Shown in pieces: positions 24,901-35,368 of a stretch of DNA of 64,000 bases. The stretch's first letter is position 1. Each line of letters starts with the position of its first letter. The notes beneath the pieces are model-generated. The model saw only the letters and a program-made list of their open reading frames with translations. It was not told where the DNA came from and made no database searches. The DNA comes from Ptiloglossa arizonensis (taxonomy: Eukaryota > Arthropoda > Insecta > Hymenoptera > Colletidae): contig NC_135059.1 in NCBI RefSeq assembly GCF_051014685.1, positions 620,001 through 684,000 on the forward strand, written 5' to 3'. A program made the position numbers and the translations under genes.

Positions 24901-27900
24901 AACTGCGAAAATTTTGAGTTTCTCAAGCGTTTCTTACCTCCAAACTGCCATATCTCGCGAACGGATTGACCAATCCGCAAAATTTGTATTGCATCTGAAA
25001 GTAGAAACTCGCCCGATTACAACGGTATGCGTACTTTTCCCCTAGGCCGTTCTAGTTATTCGTTTCGAGCATCAGAACTGCGAATATTTTGAGTTTCTCA
25101 AGCGTTTCTTACCTCCAAACTGCCATATCTCGCGAACGATTTGACCAATCCGCAAAATTTCGGTTGCATCTGAAAGAAGAAACTCGCCCGATTACAACGG
25201 TATGCGTACCTTTCCCCTAGGCCGTTCCAGTTATTCGTTTCGAGCATCAGAACTGCGAAAATTTTGAGTTTCTCGAGCGTTTCTTACCTCCAAACTGCCA
25301 TATCTCGGGAAAGGATTGAACAATCCGCAAAATTTCTGTTGCATCTGAAAGTAGAAACTCGCCCGATTACAACGGTATGCGTACTTTTCCCCTAGGCCGT
25401 TCTAGTTATTCGTTTCGAGCATCAGAACTGCGAATATTTTGAGTTTCTCAAGCGTTTCTTACCTCCAAACTGCCATATCTCGCGAACGGATTGACCAATC
25501 CGCAAAATTTCTGTTGCATCTGAAAGAAGCAGCTCGCCCGATTACAACGGTATGCGTACTTTTCCCCTAGGCCGTTCTAGTTATTCGTTTCGAGCATCAG
25601 AACTGCGAAATTTTTGAGTTTCTCAAGCGTTTCTTACCTTCAAACTACCATATCTCTCGAACGGATTGACCAATCCGCAAAATTTCTGTTGCATCTGGAA
25701 GAAGCTACTCGCCCGATTACAACGGTATGCGTACTTTTCCCCTAGGCCGTTCTAGTAATTCGTTTCGAGCATCAGAACTGCGAAAATTTTGAGTTTCTCA
25801 AGCGTTTCTTACCTCCAAACTGCCATATCTCGCGAACGGATTGACCAATCCGCAAAATTTCTGTTGCACCGGAAAGTAGAAACTCGCCCGACTACAACGG
25901 TATGCGTACTTTTCCCCTAGGCCCTTCCAGTTATTCGTTTCGAGCATCAGAACTGCGAAAATTTTGAGTTTCTCAAGCGTTTCTTACCTCCAAACTGCCA
26001 CATCTGGCGAACGGATTGACCAATCCGCAAAATTTCTGTTGCATCTGAAAGAAGAAACTCGCCCGATTACAACGGTATGCGTACTTTTCCCCTAGGCCGT
26101 TCCAGTTATTCGTTTCGAGCATCAGAACTGCGAAAATTTTGAGTTTCTCGAGCGTTTCTTACCTCCAAACTGCCATATCTCGGGAAAGGATTGAACAATT
26201 CGCAAAATTTCTGTTGCATCTGAAAGAAGCAGCTCGCCCGATTACAACGGTATGCGTACTTTTCCCCTAGGCCGTTCTAGTTATTCGTTTCGAGCATCAG
26301 AACTGCGAAATTTTTGAGTTTCTCAAGCGTTTCTTACCTTCAAACTACCATATCTCGCGAACGGATTGACCAATCCGCAAAATTTCTGTTGCATCTGGAA
26401 GAAGCTACTCGCCCGATTACAACGGTATGCGTACTTTTCCCCTAGGCCGTTCTAGTAATTCGTTTCGAGCATCAGAACTGCGAAAATTTTGAGTTTCTCA
26501 AGCGTTTCTTACCTCCAAACTGCCATATCTCGCGAACGGATTGACCAATCCGCAAAATTTCTGTTGCACCGGAAAGTAGAAACTCGCCCGACTACAACGG
26601 TATGCGTACTTTTCCCCTAGGCCGTTCCAGTTATTCGTTTCGAGCATCAGAACTGCGAAAATTTTGAGTTTCTCAAGCGTTTCTTACCTCCAAACTGCCA
26701 CATCTGGCGAACGGATTGACCAATCCGCAAAATTTCTGTTGCATCTGAAAGAAGAAACTCGCCCGATTACAACGGTATGCGTACTTTTCCCCTAGGCCGT
26801 TCCAGTTATTCGTTTCGAGCATCAGAACTGCGAAAATTTTGAGTTTCTCGAGCGTTTCTTACCTCCAAGCTGCCATATCTCGGGAAAGGTTTGAACAATC
26901 CGCAAAATTTCTGTTGCATCTGAAAGAAGCAACTCGCCCGATTACAACGGTATGCGTACTTTTCCCCTAGGCCGTTCTAGTTATTCGTTTCAAGCATCAG
27001 AACTGCGAAAATTTTGAGTTTCTCAAGCGTTTCTTACCTCCAAACTGCCATATCTCGCGAACGGATTGACCAATCCGCAAAATTTCTGTTGCATCTGAAA
27101 GTAGAAACTCGCCCGATTACAACGGTATGCGTACTTTTCCCCTTGGCCTTTCTAGTTATTCGTTTCGAGCAATAGAACTGCGAAAATTTTGAGTTTCTCA
27201 AGCGTTTCTTACCTCCAAACTGCCATATCTCGGGAAAGGATTGACCAATCCGCAAAATTTCTGTTGCACCGGAAAGCAGAAACTCGCCCCACTACAACGG
27301 TATGCGTACTTTTCCCCTAGGCCGTTCCAGTTATTCGTTTCGAGCATCAGAACTGCGAAAATTTTGAGTTTCTCAAGCGTTTCTTACCTCCAAACTGCCA
27401 CATCTCGCGAACGGATTGACCATTCCGCAAAATTTCTGTTGCATCTGAAAGAAGAAACTCGCCCGTTTACAACGGTATGCGTACTTTTCCCCTAGGCCGT
27501 TCCAGTTATTCGTTTCGAGCATCAGAACTGCGAAAATTTTGAGTTTCTCAAGCGTTTCTTACCTCCAAACTGCCATATCTCGCGAACGGATTGACCAATC
27601 CGCAAAATTTCTGTTGCATCTGAAAGTAGAAACTCGCCCGATTACAACGGTATGCGTACTTTTCCCCTTGGTCTTTCTAGTTATTCGTTTCGAGCATTAG
27701 AACTGCGAAAATTTTGAGTTTCTCAAGCGTTTCTTACCTCCAAACTGCCATATCTCGGGAAAGGATTGAACAATCCGCAAAATTTCTGTTGCATCTGAAA
27801 GTAGAAACTCGCCCGATTACAACGGTATGCGTACTTTTCCCCTAGGCCGTTCTAGTTATTCGTTTCGAGGATCAGAACTGCGAATATTTTGAGTTTCTCA

Positions 27901-27927
27901 AGCGTTTCTTACCTCCAAACTGCCATA
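21975..27927 (+). repeat. Satellite array between mariners A and B, 34 monomers
   Basis: All 175-bp monomers in the same orientation. The first carries private variants next to the mariner (cggtttgaccaatcccg, gagcaccag). A five-monomer sub-repeat is visible: ttgcaactgaaag starts near 22715 and 23590, exactly 875 bp apart. A 1-bp deletion occurs in aaaattttgttgcg near 22357 and a 2-bp gain in gacatatatctcg near 23720. From about 23.83 kb the order repeats that of 16.9 kb onward. No unique sequence. Confidence 0.95.
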
Positions 27928-27947
27928 CTAGCAAACTGCCATAACAG

Positions 27948-27971
27948 CCTTGATCAAAAAGTTCTAGGACT
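27948..27971 (+). repeat. Mariner B left terminal inverted repeat
   Basis: Same 24 bases as the left repeat of copy A, separated from the terminal cta by the same 17-bp filler. Confidence 0.88.
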
Positions 27972-28137
27972 GTCCCCCGTGTGTCGCTGTCAGTCACCCG
28001 ATTGTTTCTTTTTTTTTTTGTTAGGTTACCATATCTGTCATTAACACTTCCTTCCAATTTCAGCATCATAGCTTGATATTTGTAAAAGTTACGTTGTACT
28101 GAGCACATCTCCTTTGTTCGTGTCTTCGATTTTGAAA

Positions 28138-28566
28138 ATGGCATCATTTGAGCATCAACGAGTTTGCATTAAATTTTGTGTAAAAAACGGATTTAACGGT
28201 CCGCAGACCTTGGATATGTTGGAGAAGTGTTTCGGCAACGATACTGTTTCGAGATCAAATGTTTTTCGATGGCACGAACGCTTCAGAAGTGGTCGTGAGT
28301 CGGTCGAGGATGACAAACGCAGTGGCAGGCCGACAACGTCGAAAACCGATGAAAACATCGATAAAATTCAAGAAATGTTGTCCGAAAACCGCAAATTGAC
28401 CATCAGAGAGCTGGCAGAGGACTTGAACATTGTTTATGGATCCGTTCAAGACGTTTTGGCTAGTGAATTCGTCAAAAAAGGCCAGATTTGTGGGCAAACA
28501 ACTCGTGGATTTTGCACCACGATAACGCACCGGCGCACAATGCGATCCTTATCCGCGAGTTTTTGA
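28138..28566 (+). pseudogene. Mariner transposase, N-terminal fragment (copy B)
   Basis: Same predicted 142-residue product as copy A from ATG 28138: two helix-turn-helix segments with the RSGRP linker between them, then out-of-frame residues after the deletion junction near 28462-28470. It has no catalytic residues. The shared defect shows it was already dead before duplication. Confidence 0.9.
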
Positions 28567-28838
28567 CGAAAAACAACACGAACACTATCCAGCAGCCTTC
28601 AAATTCACCAGATCTGGCTCCCTGCGACTTTTTTCTGTTCAACCGAATTAAAAAACCGCTTCGCGGAACGCGTTACAGTACCCGAGAGGAGGTCATGACA
28701 AAATCGAAGACGGCTCTGATGGACATACCGAAAATTGAGTACCAGCGGTGTTTCGAGGATTGGATCAAGCGCTGGCGCAAGTGCATTGCAGTCAATGGGG
28801 ACTACTTTGAAGGGGACCATATCGATTTGGACGAATAA
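28470..28838 (+). pseudogene. Mariner transposase, C-terminal fragment (copy B)
   Basis: Same as copy A: HHDNAPAH and CDFFLF carry the second and third catalytic aspartates 34 residues apart, and the end carries NGDYFEGD. The first aspartate region is deleted and there is no start codon ahead of the motifs. Confidence 0.9.
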
Positions 28839-28864
28839 ATTTGTATTTTTGATTTTATGAACAA

Positions 28865-28888
28865 AGTCCTAAAACTTTTTGATCAAGG
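28865..28888 (-). repeat. Mariner B right terminal inverted repeat
   Basis: Pairs with 27948-27971 at 23 of 24 positions; followed by tag and the duplicated TA. Confidence 0.88.
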
Positions 28889-28891
28889 TAG

Positions 28892-31168
28892 TATCTCGCG
28901 AACGGTTTGACCAATCCCGAAAATTTCTGTTGCATCTGAAAGAAGAAACTCGCCCGATTACAACGGTATGCGTACTTTTCCCCTAGGCCGTTCCAGTTAT
29001 TCGTTTCGAGCACCAGAACTGCGAAAATTTTGAGTTTCTCGAGCGTTTCTTACCTCCAAAGTGCCATATCTCGGGAAAGGATTGAACAATCCGCAAAATT
29101 TCAGTTGCATCTGAAAGTCAAAACTCGCCCGATTACAACGGTATGCGTACTTTTCCCCTAGGCCGTTCTAGTAATTCGTTTCGAGCATCAGAACTGCGAA
29201 ATTTTTGAGTTTCTGAAGCGTTTCTTACCTCCAAACTGCCATATCTGGCGAACGGATTGACCAATCCGCAAAATTTTGTTGCGTCTGAAAGAAGCAACTC
29301 GCCCGATTACAACGGTATGCGTACTTTTCCCCTAGGCCGTTCTAGTTATTCGTTTCGAGCATCAGAACTGCGAAAATTTTGAGTTTCTCAAGCGTTTCTT
29401 ACCTCCAAACTGCCATATCTCGCGAACGGATCGACCAATCCGAAAAATTTCTGTTGCATCTGAAAGAAGCAGCTCGCCCGATTACAACGGTATGCGTACT
29501 TTTCCCCTAGGCCGTTCTAGTTATTCGTTTCGAGCATCAGAACTGCGAAATATTTGAGTTTCTCAAGCGTTTCTTACCTCCAAACTGCCATATCTGGCGA
29601 ACGGATTGACCAATCCGCAAAATTTTGTTGCGTCTGAAAGAAGCAACTCGCCCGATTACAACGGTATGCGTAGTTTTCCCCTGGGCCGTTCTAGTTATTC
29701 GTTTCGAGCATCAGAACTGCGAAATTTTTGAGTTTCTCAAGCGTTTCTTACCTCCAAACTGCCATGTCTCGCGAACGGATTGACCAATCCGCAAAATTTC
29801 TGTTGCATCTGAAAGTAGAAACTCGCCCGATTACAAGGCTATGCGTACTTTTCCCCTAGGCCGTTCTAGTTATTCGTTTCGAGCATCAGAACTGCGAAAA
29901 TTTAGAGTTTCTCAAGCGTTTCTTACCTCCAAACTGCCATATCTCGCGAACGGATTGACCAATCCGCAAAATTTCTGTTGCAACTGAAAGTAGAGACTCG
30001 CCCGATTACAACGGTATGCGTACTTTTCCCCTAGGCCGTTCTAGTTATTCGTTTCGAGCATCAGAACTGCGAAAACTTTGAGTTTCTCAAGCGTTTCTTA
30101 CCTCCAAACTGACATATATCTCGCGAACTGATTGACCAATCCGCAAAATTTCTGTTGCATCTGAAAGAAGAAACTCGCCCGATTAGAACGGTATGCGTAC
30201 TTTTCCCCTAGGCCGTTCCAGTTGTTCGTTTCGAGCATCAGAACTGCGAAAATTTTGAGTTTCTCAAGCGTTTCTTCCCTCCAAACTGCCATATCTCGGG
30301 AAAGGATTGAACAATCCGCAAAATTTCTGTTGCATCTGAAAGTCGAAACTAGCCCGATTACAACGGTATGCGTACTTTTCCCCTAGGCCGTTCTAGTTAT
30401 TCGTTTCGAGCATCAGAACTGCGAAAATTTTCAGTTTCGCAAGCGTTTCTTACCTCCAAACTGCCATATCTCGCGAACGGATTGACCAATCCGCAAAATT
30501 TCTGTTGCATCTGAAAGTAGAAACTCGCCCGATTACAACGGTATGCGTAGTTTTCCCCTGGGCCGTTCTAGTTATTCGTTTCGAGCATCAGAACTGCGAA
30601 ATTTTTGAGTTTCTCAAGCGTTTCTTACCTCCAAACTGCCATGTCTCGCGAACGGATTGACCAATCCGCAAAATTTCTGTTGCATCTGAAAGTAGAAACT
30701 CGCCCGATTACAAGGCTATGCGTACTTTTCCCCTAGGCCGTTCTAGTTATTCGTTTCGAGCATCAGAACTGCGAAAATTTAGAGTTTCTCAAGCGTTTCT
30801 TACCTCCAAACTGCCATATCTCGCGAACGGATCGACCAATCCGCAAAATTTCTGTTGCATCTGAAAGTAGAAACTCGCCCGATTACAACGGTATGCGTAG
30901 TTTTCTCCTAGGCCGTTCTAGTTATTCGTTTCGAGCATCAGAACTGCGAAAATTTTGAGTTTCTCAAGCGTTTCTTACATCCAAACTGCCATATCTCACG
31001 AACGGATTGACCAATCCGCAAAATTTCTGTTGCATCTGAAAGTTGAAACTCGCCCGATTACAACGGTATGCGTACTTTTCCCCTAGGCCGTTCTAGTTAT
31101 TCGTTTCGAGGATCAGAACTGCGAATATTTTGAGTTTCTCAAGCGTTTCTTACCTCCAAACTGCCATA
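28892..31168 (+). repeat. Satellite array between mariners B and C, 13 monomers
   Basis: Thirteen monomers, with two 1-bp deletions (aaaattttgttgcg near 29275 and 29625) and one 2-bp gain (gacatatatctcg near 30112). Variant order: the mariner-flanking monomer, cgggaaagg/tcagttg, tggcgaacgg, cggatcgacc/gaaatattt, a hybrid monomer, catgtctcg/acaaggct, caactgaaag, gaactgatt/gttgttcg, cgggaaagg/actagccc, cccctggg, catgtctcg, cggatcgacc/ttttctcc, and ctcacgaacgg/gttgaaac leading into mariner C. Confidence 0.93.
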
Positions 31169-31188
31169 CTAGCAAACTGCCATAACAG

Positions 31189-31212
31189 CCTTGATCAAAA
31201 AGTTCTAGGACT
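31189..31212 (+). repeat. Mariner C left terminal inverted repeat
   Basis: Same 24-base block as the other copies, after the 17-bp filler at 31172-31188. Confidence 0.88.
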
Positions 31213-31378
31213 GTCCCCCGTGTGTCGCTGTCAATCACCCGATTGTTTCTTTTTTTTTTTGTTAGGTTACCATATCTGTCATTAACACTTCCTTCCAATT
31301 TCAGCATCATAGCTTGATATTTGTAAAAGTTACGTTGTACTGAGCACATCTCCTTTGTTCGTGTCTTCGATTTTGAAA

Positions 31379-31807
31379 ATGGCATCATTTGAGCATCAAC
31401 GAGTTTGCATTAAATTTTGTGTAAAAAACGGATTTAACGGTCCGCAGACCTTGGATATGTTGGAGAAGTGTTTCGGCAACGATACTGTTTCGAGATCAAA
31501 TGTTTTTCGATGGCACGAACGCTTCAGAAGTGGTCGTGAGTCGGTCGAGGATGACAAACGCAGTGGCAGGCCGACAACGTCGAAAACCGATGAAAACATC
31601 GATAAAATTCAAGAAATGTTGTCCGAAAACCGCAAATTGACCATCAGAGAGCTGGCAGAGGACTTGAACATTGTTTATGGATCCGTTCAAGACGTTTTGG
31701 CTAGTGAATTCGTCAAAAAAGGCCAGATTTGTGGGCAAACAACTCGTGGATTTTGCACCACGATAACGCACCGGCGCACAATGCGATCCTTATCCGCGAG
31801 TTTTTGA
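31379..31807 (+). pseudogene. Mariner transposase, N-terminal fragment (copy C)
   Basis: Same predicted product as copies A and B from ATG 31379: the two helix-turn-helix segments and RSGRP linker, cut off before the catalytic domain. The G/A difference that marks copies C and D lies upstream in the untranslated region, so it does not alter this frame. Confidence 0.9.
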
Positions 31808-32079
31808 CGAAAAACAACACGAACACTATCCAGCAGCCTTCAAATTCACCAGATCTGGCTCCCTGCGACTTTTTTCTGTTCAACCGAATTAAAAAACCGC
31901 TTCGCGGAACGCGTTACAGTACCCGAGAGGAGGTCATGACAAAATCGAAGACGGCTCTGATGGACATACCGAAAATTGAGTACCAGCGGTGTTTCGAGGA
32001 TTGGATCAAGCGCTGGCGCAAGTGCATTGCAGTCAATGGGGACTACTTTGAAGGGGACCATATCGATTTGGACGAATAA
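31711..32079 (+). pseudogene. Mariner transposase, C-terminal fragment (copy C)
   Basis: Carries the HHDNAPAH and CDFFLF aspartates with 34 residues between them, and the NGDYFEGD end, in a different frame from the N fragment. It lacks the first catalytic aspartate and a start codon. Confidence 0.9.
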
Positions 32080-32105
32080 ATTTGTATTTTTGATTTTATG
32101 AACAA

Positions 32106-32129
32106 AGTCCTAAAACTTTTTGATCAAGG
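32106..32129 (-). repeat. Mariner C right terminal inverted repeat
   Basis: Pairs with 31189-31212 at 23 of 24 positions; the terminal tag and TA follow. Confidence 0.88.
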
Positions 32130-32132
32130 TAG

Positions 32133-34407
32133 TATCTCGCGAACGGTTTGACCAATCCCGAAAATTTCTGTTGCATCTGAAAGAAGAAACTCGCCCGATT
32201 ACAACGGTATGCGTACTTTTCCCCTAGGCCGTTCCAGTTATTCGTTTCGAGCACCAGAACTGCGAAAATTTTGAGTTTCTCGAGCGTTTCTTACCTCCAA
32301 AGTGCCATATCTCGGGAAAGGATTGAACAATCCGCAAAATTTCAGTTGCATCTGAAAGTCGAAACTCGCCCGATTACAACGGTATGCGTACTTTTCCCCT
32401 AGGCCGTTCTAGTAATTCGTTTCGAGCATCAGAACTGCGAAATTTTTGAGTTTCTCAAGCGTTTCTTACCTCCAAACTGCCATATCTGGCGAACGGATTG
32501 ACCAATCCGCAAAATTTTGTTGCGTCTGAAAGAAGCAACTCGCCCGATTACAACGGTATGCGTACTTTTCCCCTAGGCCGTTCTAGTTATTCGTTTCGAG
32601 CATCAGAACTGCGAAAATTTTGAGTTTCTCAAGCGTTTCTTACCTCCAAACTGCCATATCTCGCGAACGGATCGACCAATCCGAAAAATTTCTGTTGCAT
32701 CTGAAAGAAGCAGCTCGCCCGATTACAACGGTATGCGTACTTTTCCCCTAGGCCGTTCTAGTTATTCGTTTCGAGCATCAGAACTGCGAAATATTTGAGT
32801 TTCTCAAGCGTTTCTTACCTCCAAACTGCCATATCTGGCGAACGGATTGACCAATCCGCAAAATTTTGTTGCGTCTGAAAGAAGCAACTCGCCCGATTAC
32901 AACGGTATGCGTAGTTTTCCCCTGGGCCGTTCTAGTTATTCGTTTCGAGCATCAGAACTGCGAAATTTTTGAGTTTCTCAAGCGTTTCTTACCTCCAAAC
33001 TGCCATGTCTCGCGAACGGATTGACCAATCCGCAAAATTTCTGTTGCATCTGAAAGTAGAAACTCGCCCGATTACAAGGCTATGCGTACTTTTCCCCTAG
33101 GCCGTTCTAGTTATTCGTTTCGAGCATCAGAACTGCGAAAATTTAGAGTTTCTCAAGCGTTTCTTACCTCCAAACTGCCATATCTCGCGAACGGATTGAC
33201 CAATCCGCAAAATTTCTGTTGCAACTGAAAGTAGAGACTCGCCCGATTACAACGGTATGCGTACTTTTCCCCTAGGCCGTTCTAGTTATTCGTTTCGAGC
33301 ATCAGAACTGCGAAAACTTTGAGTTTCTCAAGCGTTTCTTACCTCCAAACTGCCATATCTCGCGAACTGATTGACCAATCCGCAAAATTTCTGTTGCATC
33401 TGAAAGAAGAAACTCGCCCGATTAGAACGGTATGCGTACTTTTCCCCTAGGCCGTTCCAGTTGTTCGTTTCGAGCATCAGAACTGCGAAAATTTTGAGTT
33501 TCTCAAGCGTTTCTTCCCTCCAAACTGCCATATCTCGGGAAAGGATTGAACAATCCGCAAAATTTCTGTTGCATCTGAAAGTCGAAACTAGCCCGATTAC
33601 AACGGTATGCGTACTTTTCCCCTAGGCCGTTCTAGTTATTCGTTTCGAGCATCAGAACTGCGAAAATTTTCAGTTTCGCAAGCGTTTCTTACCTCCAAAC
33701 TGCCATATCTCGCGAACGGATTGACCAATCCGCAAAATTTCTGTTGCATCTGAAAGTAGAAACTCGCCCGATTACAACGGTATGCGTAGTTTTCCCCTGG
33801 GCCGTTCTAGTTATTCGTTTCGAGCATCAGAACTGCGAAATTTTTGAGTTTCTCAAGCGTTTCTTACCTCCAAACTGCCATGTCTCGCGAACGGATTGAC
33901 CAATCCGCAAAATTTCTGTTGCATCTGAAAGTAGAAACTCGCCCGATTACAAGGCTATGCGTACTTTTCCCCTAGGCCGTTCTAGTTATTCGTTTCGAGC
34001 ATCAGAACTGCGAAAATTTAGAGTTTCTCAAGCGTTTCTTACCTCCAAACTGCCATATCTCGCGAACGGATCGACCAATCCGCAAAATTTCTGTTGCATC
34101 TGAAAGTAGAAACTCGCCCGATTACAACGGTATGCGTAGTTTTCTCCTAGGCCGTTCTAGTTATTCGTTTCGAGCATCAGAACTGCGAAAATTTTGAGTT
34201 TCTCAAGCGTTTCTTACATCCAAACTGCCATATCTCACGAACGGATTGACCAATCCGCAAAATTTCTGTTGCATCTGAAAGTTGAAACTCGCCCGATTAC
34301 AACGGTATGCGTACTTTTCCCCTAGGCCGTTCTAGTTATTCGTTTCGAGGATCAGAACTGCGAATATTTTGAGTTTCTCAAGCGTTTCTTACCTCCAAAC
34401 TGCCATA
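32133..34407 (+). repeat. Satellite array between mariners C and D, 13 monomers
   Basis: Thirteen 175-bp monomers in the same order as after mariner B, with 1-bp deletions in the two aaaattttgttgcg monomers (near 32515 and 32870). No unique sequence. Confidence 0.95.
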
Positions 34408-34427
34408 CTAGCAAACTGCCATAACAG

Positions 34428-34451
34428 CCTTGATCAAAAAGTTCTAGGACT
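34428..34451 (+). repeat. Mariner D left terminal inverted repeat
   Basis: Same 24-base block as in the other copies, after the 17-bp filler at 34411-34427. Confidence 0.88.
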
Positions 34452-34617
34452 GTCCCCCGTGTGTCGCTGTCAATCACCCGATTGTTTCTTTTTTTTTTTG
34501 TTAGGTTACCATATCTGTCATTAACACTTCCTTCCAATTTCAGCATCATAGCTTGATATTTGTAAAAGTTACGTTGTACTGAGCACATCTCCTTTGTTCG
34601 TGTCTTCGATTTTGAAA

Positions 34618-35046
34618 ATGGCATCATTTGAGCATCAACGAGTTTGCATTAAATTTTGTGTAAAAAACGGATTTAACGGTCCGCAGACCTTGGATATGTT
34701 GGAGAAGTGTTTCGGCAACGATACTGTTTCGAGATCAAATGTTTTTCGATGGCACGAACGCTTCAGAAGTGGTCGTGAGTCGGTCGAGGATGACAAACGC
34801 AGTGGCAGGCCGACAACGTCGAAAACCGATGAAAACATCGATAAAATTCAAGAAATGTTGTCCGAAAACCGCAAATTGACCATCAGAGAGCTGGCAGAGG
34901 ACTTGAACATTGTTTATGGATCCGTTCAAGACGTTTTGGCTAGTGAATTCGTCAAAAAAGGCCAGATTTGTGGGCAAACAACTCGTGGATTTTGCACCAC
35001 GATAACGCACCGGCGCACAATGCGATCCTTATCCGCGAGTTTTTGA
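34618..35046 (+). pseudogene. Mariner transposase, N-terminal fragment (copy D)
   Basis: Same reading as the other three copies from ATG 34618: a DNA-binding half with two helix-turn-helix segments and no catalytic residues, ending in out-of-frame codons at TGA 35044. Confidence 0.9.
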
Positions 35047-35318
35047 CGAAAAACAACACGAACACTATCCAGCAGCCTTCAAATTCACCAGATCTGGCTC
35101 CCTGCGACTTTTTTCTGTTCAACCGAATTAAAAAACCGCTTCGCGGAACGCGTTACAGTACCCGAGAGGAGGTCATGACAAAATCGAAGACGGCTCTGAT
35201 GGACATACCGAAAATTGAGTACCAGCGGTGTTTCGAGGATTGGATCAAGCGCTGGCGCAAGTGCATTGCAGTCAATGGGGACTACTTTGAAGGGGACCAT
35301 ATCGATTTGGACGAATAA
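34950..35318 (+). pseudogene. Mariner transposase, C-terminal fragment (copy D)
   Basis: Second and third catalytic aspartates with DD34D spacing and the typical C-terminus; the first aspartate region is deleted and the frame is broken from the N half. The AATAAA overlapping the stop is at 35314-35319. Confidence 0.9.
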
Positions 35319-35344
35319 ATTTGTATTTTTGATTTTATGAACAA

Positions 35345-35368
35345 AGTCCTAAAACTTTTTGATCAAGG
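35345..35368 (-). repeat. Mariner D right terminal inverted repeat
   Basis: Pairs with 34428-34451 at 23 of 24 positions; the terminal tag and TA follow. Confidence 0.88.

Larger units (their letters stand above)
27928..28891 (+). mobile_element. Degenerate mariner element, copy B
   Basis: By eye identical to copy A, 6917 bp downstream, with the same TA flanks (27926-27927 and 28892-28893), 17-bp left insertion (27931-27947), terminal repeats (27948-27971 and 28865-28888), internal deletion and frame break. It shares G with copy A at the position equivalent to 21076. It arose by satellite duplication, not transposition. Confidence 0.95.
23828..30744 (+). repeat. Second unit of the 6917-bp tandem duplication (contains mariner B)
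   Basis: Matches 16911-23827 at an offset of 6917 bp, including mariner B and the private satellite variants on both sides. From about 29590 on, the monomer order departs from unit one: a hybrid monomer joins the tggcgaacgg/aattttgttgcg variant directly to the tagttttcccctggg variant. So unit two was rearranged after or during duplication, and its right end is nominal. Confidence 0.7.
27928..31168 (+). repeat. Higher-order repeat unit 1: mariner B plus 13 monomers (3241 bp)
   Basis: The unit is the 964-bp mariner, 2 bp of duplicated target and 13 monomers, minus two 1-bp deletions and plus one 2-bp gain, which gives exactly 3241. The next two units are 3239 bp, lacking only the 2-bp gain. 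A transposon is thus a fixed part of a satellite higher-order repeat. Confidence 0.9.
31169..32132 (+). mobile_element. Degenerate mariner element, copy C
   Basis: Same structure as copy A at an offset of 10158 bp, with TA at 31167-31168 and 32133-32134. The only difference I found by eye is A at 31234 where copies A and B have G (tcaatcaccc versus tcagtcaccc). The left flanking monomer differs from that of A and B beyond about 100 bp, so an exchange took place just upstream. Terminal repeats are 31189-31212 and 32106-32129. Confidence 0.95.
31169..34407 (+). repeat. Higher-order repeat unit 2: mariner C plus 13 monomers (3239 bp)
   Basis: Same monomer order as unit 1, except that the eighth monomer reads gccatatctcg without the 2-bp gain, and two substitutions in the second monomer differ (gtcgaaactcg for gtcaaaactcg, ctcaagcg for ctgaagcg). 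Confidence 0.92.
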
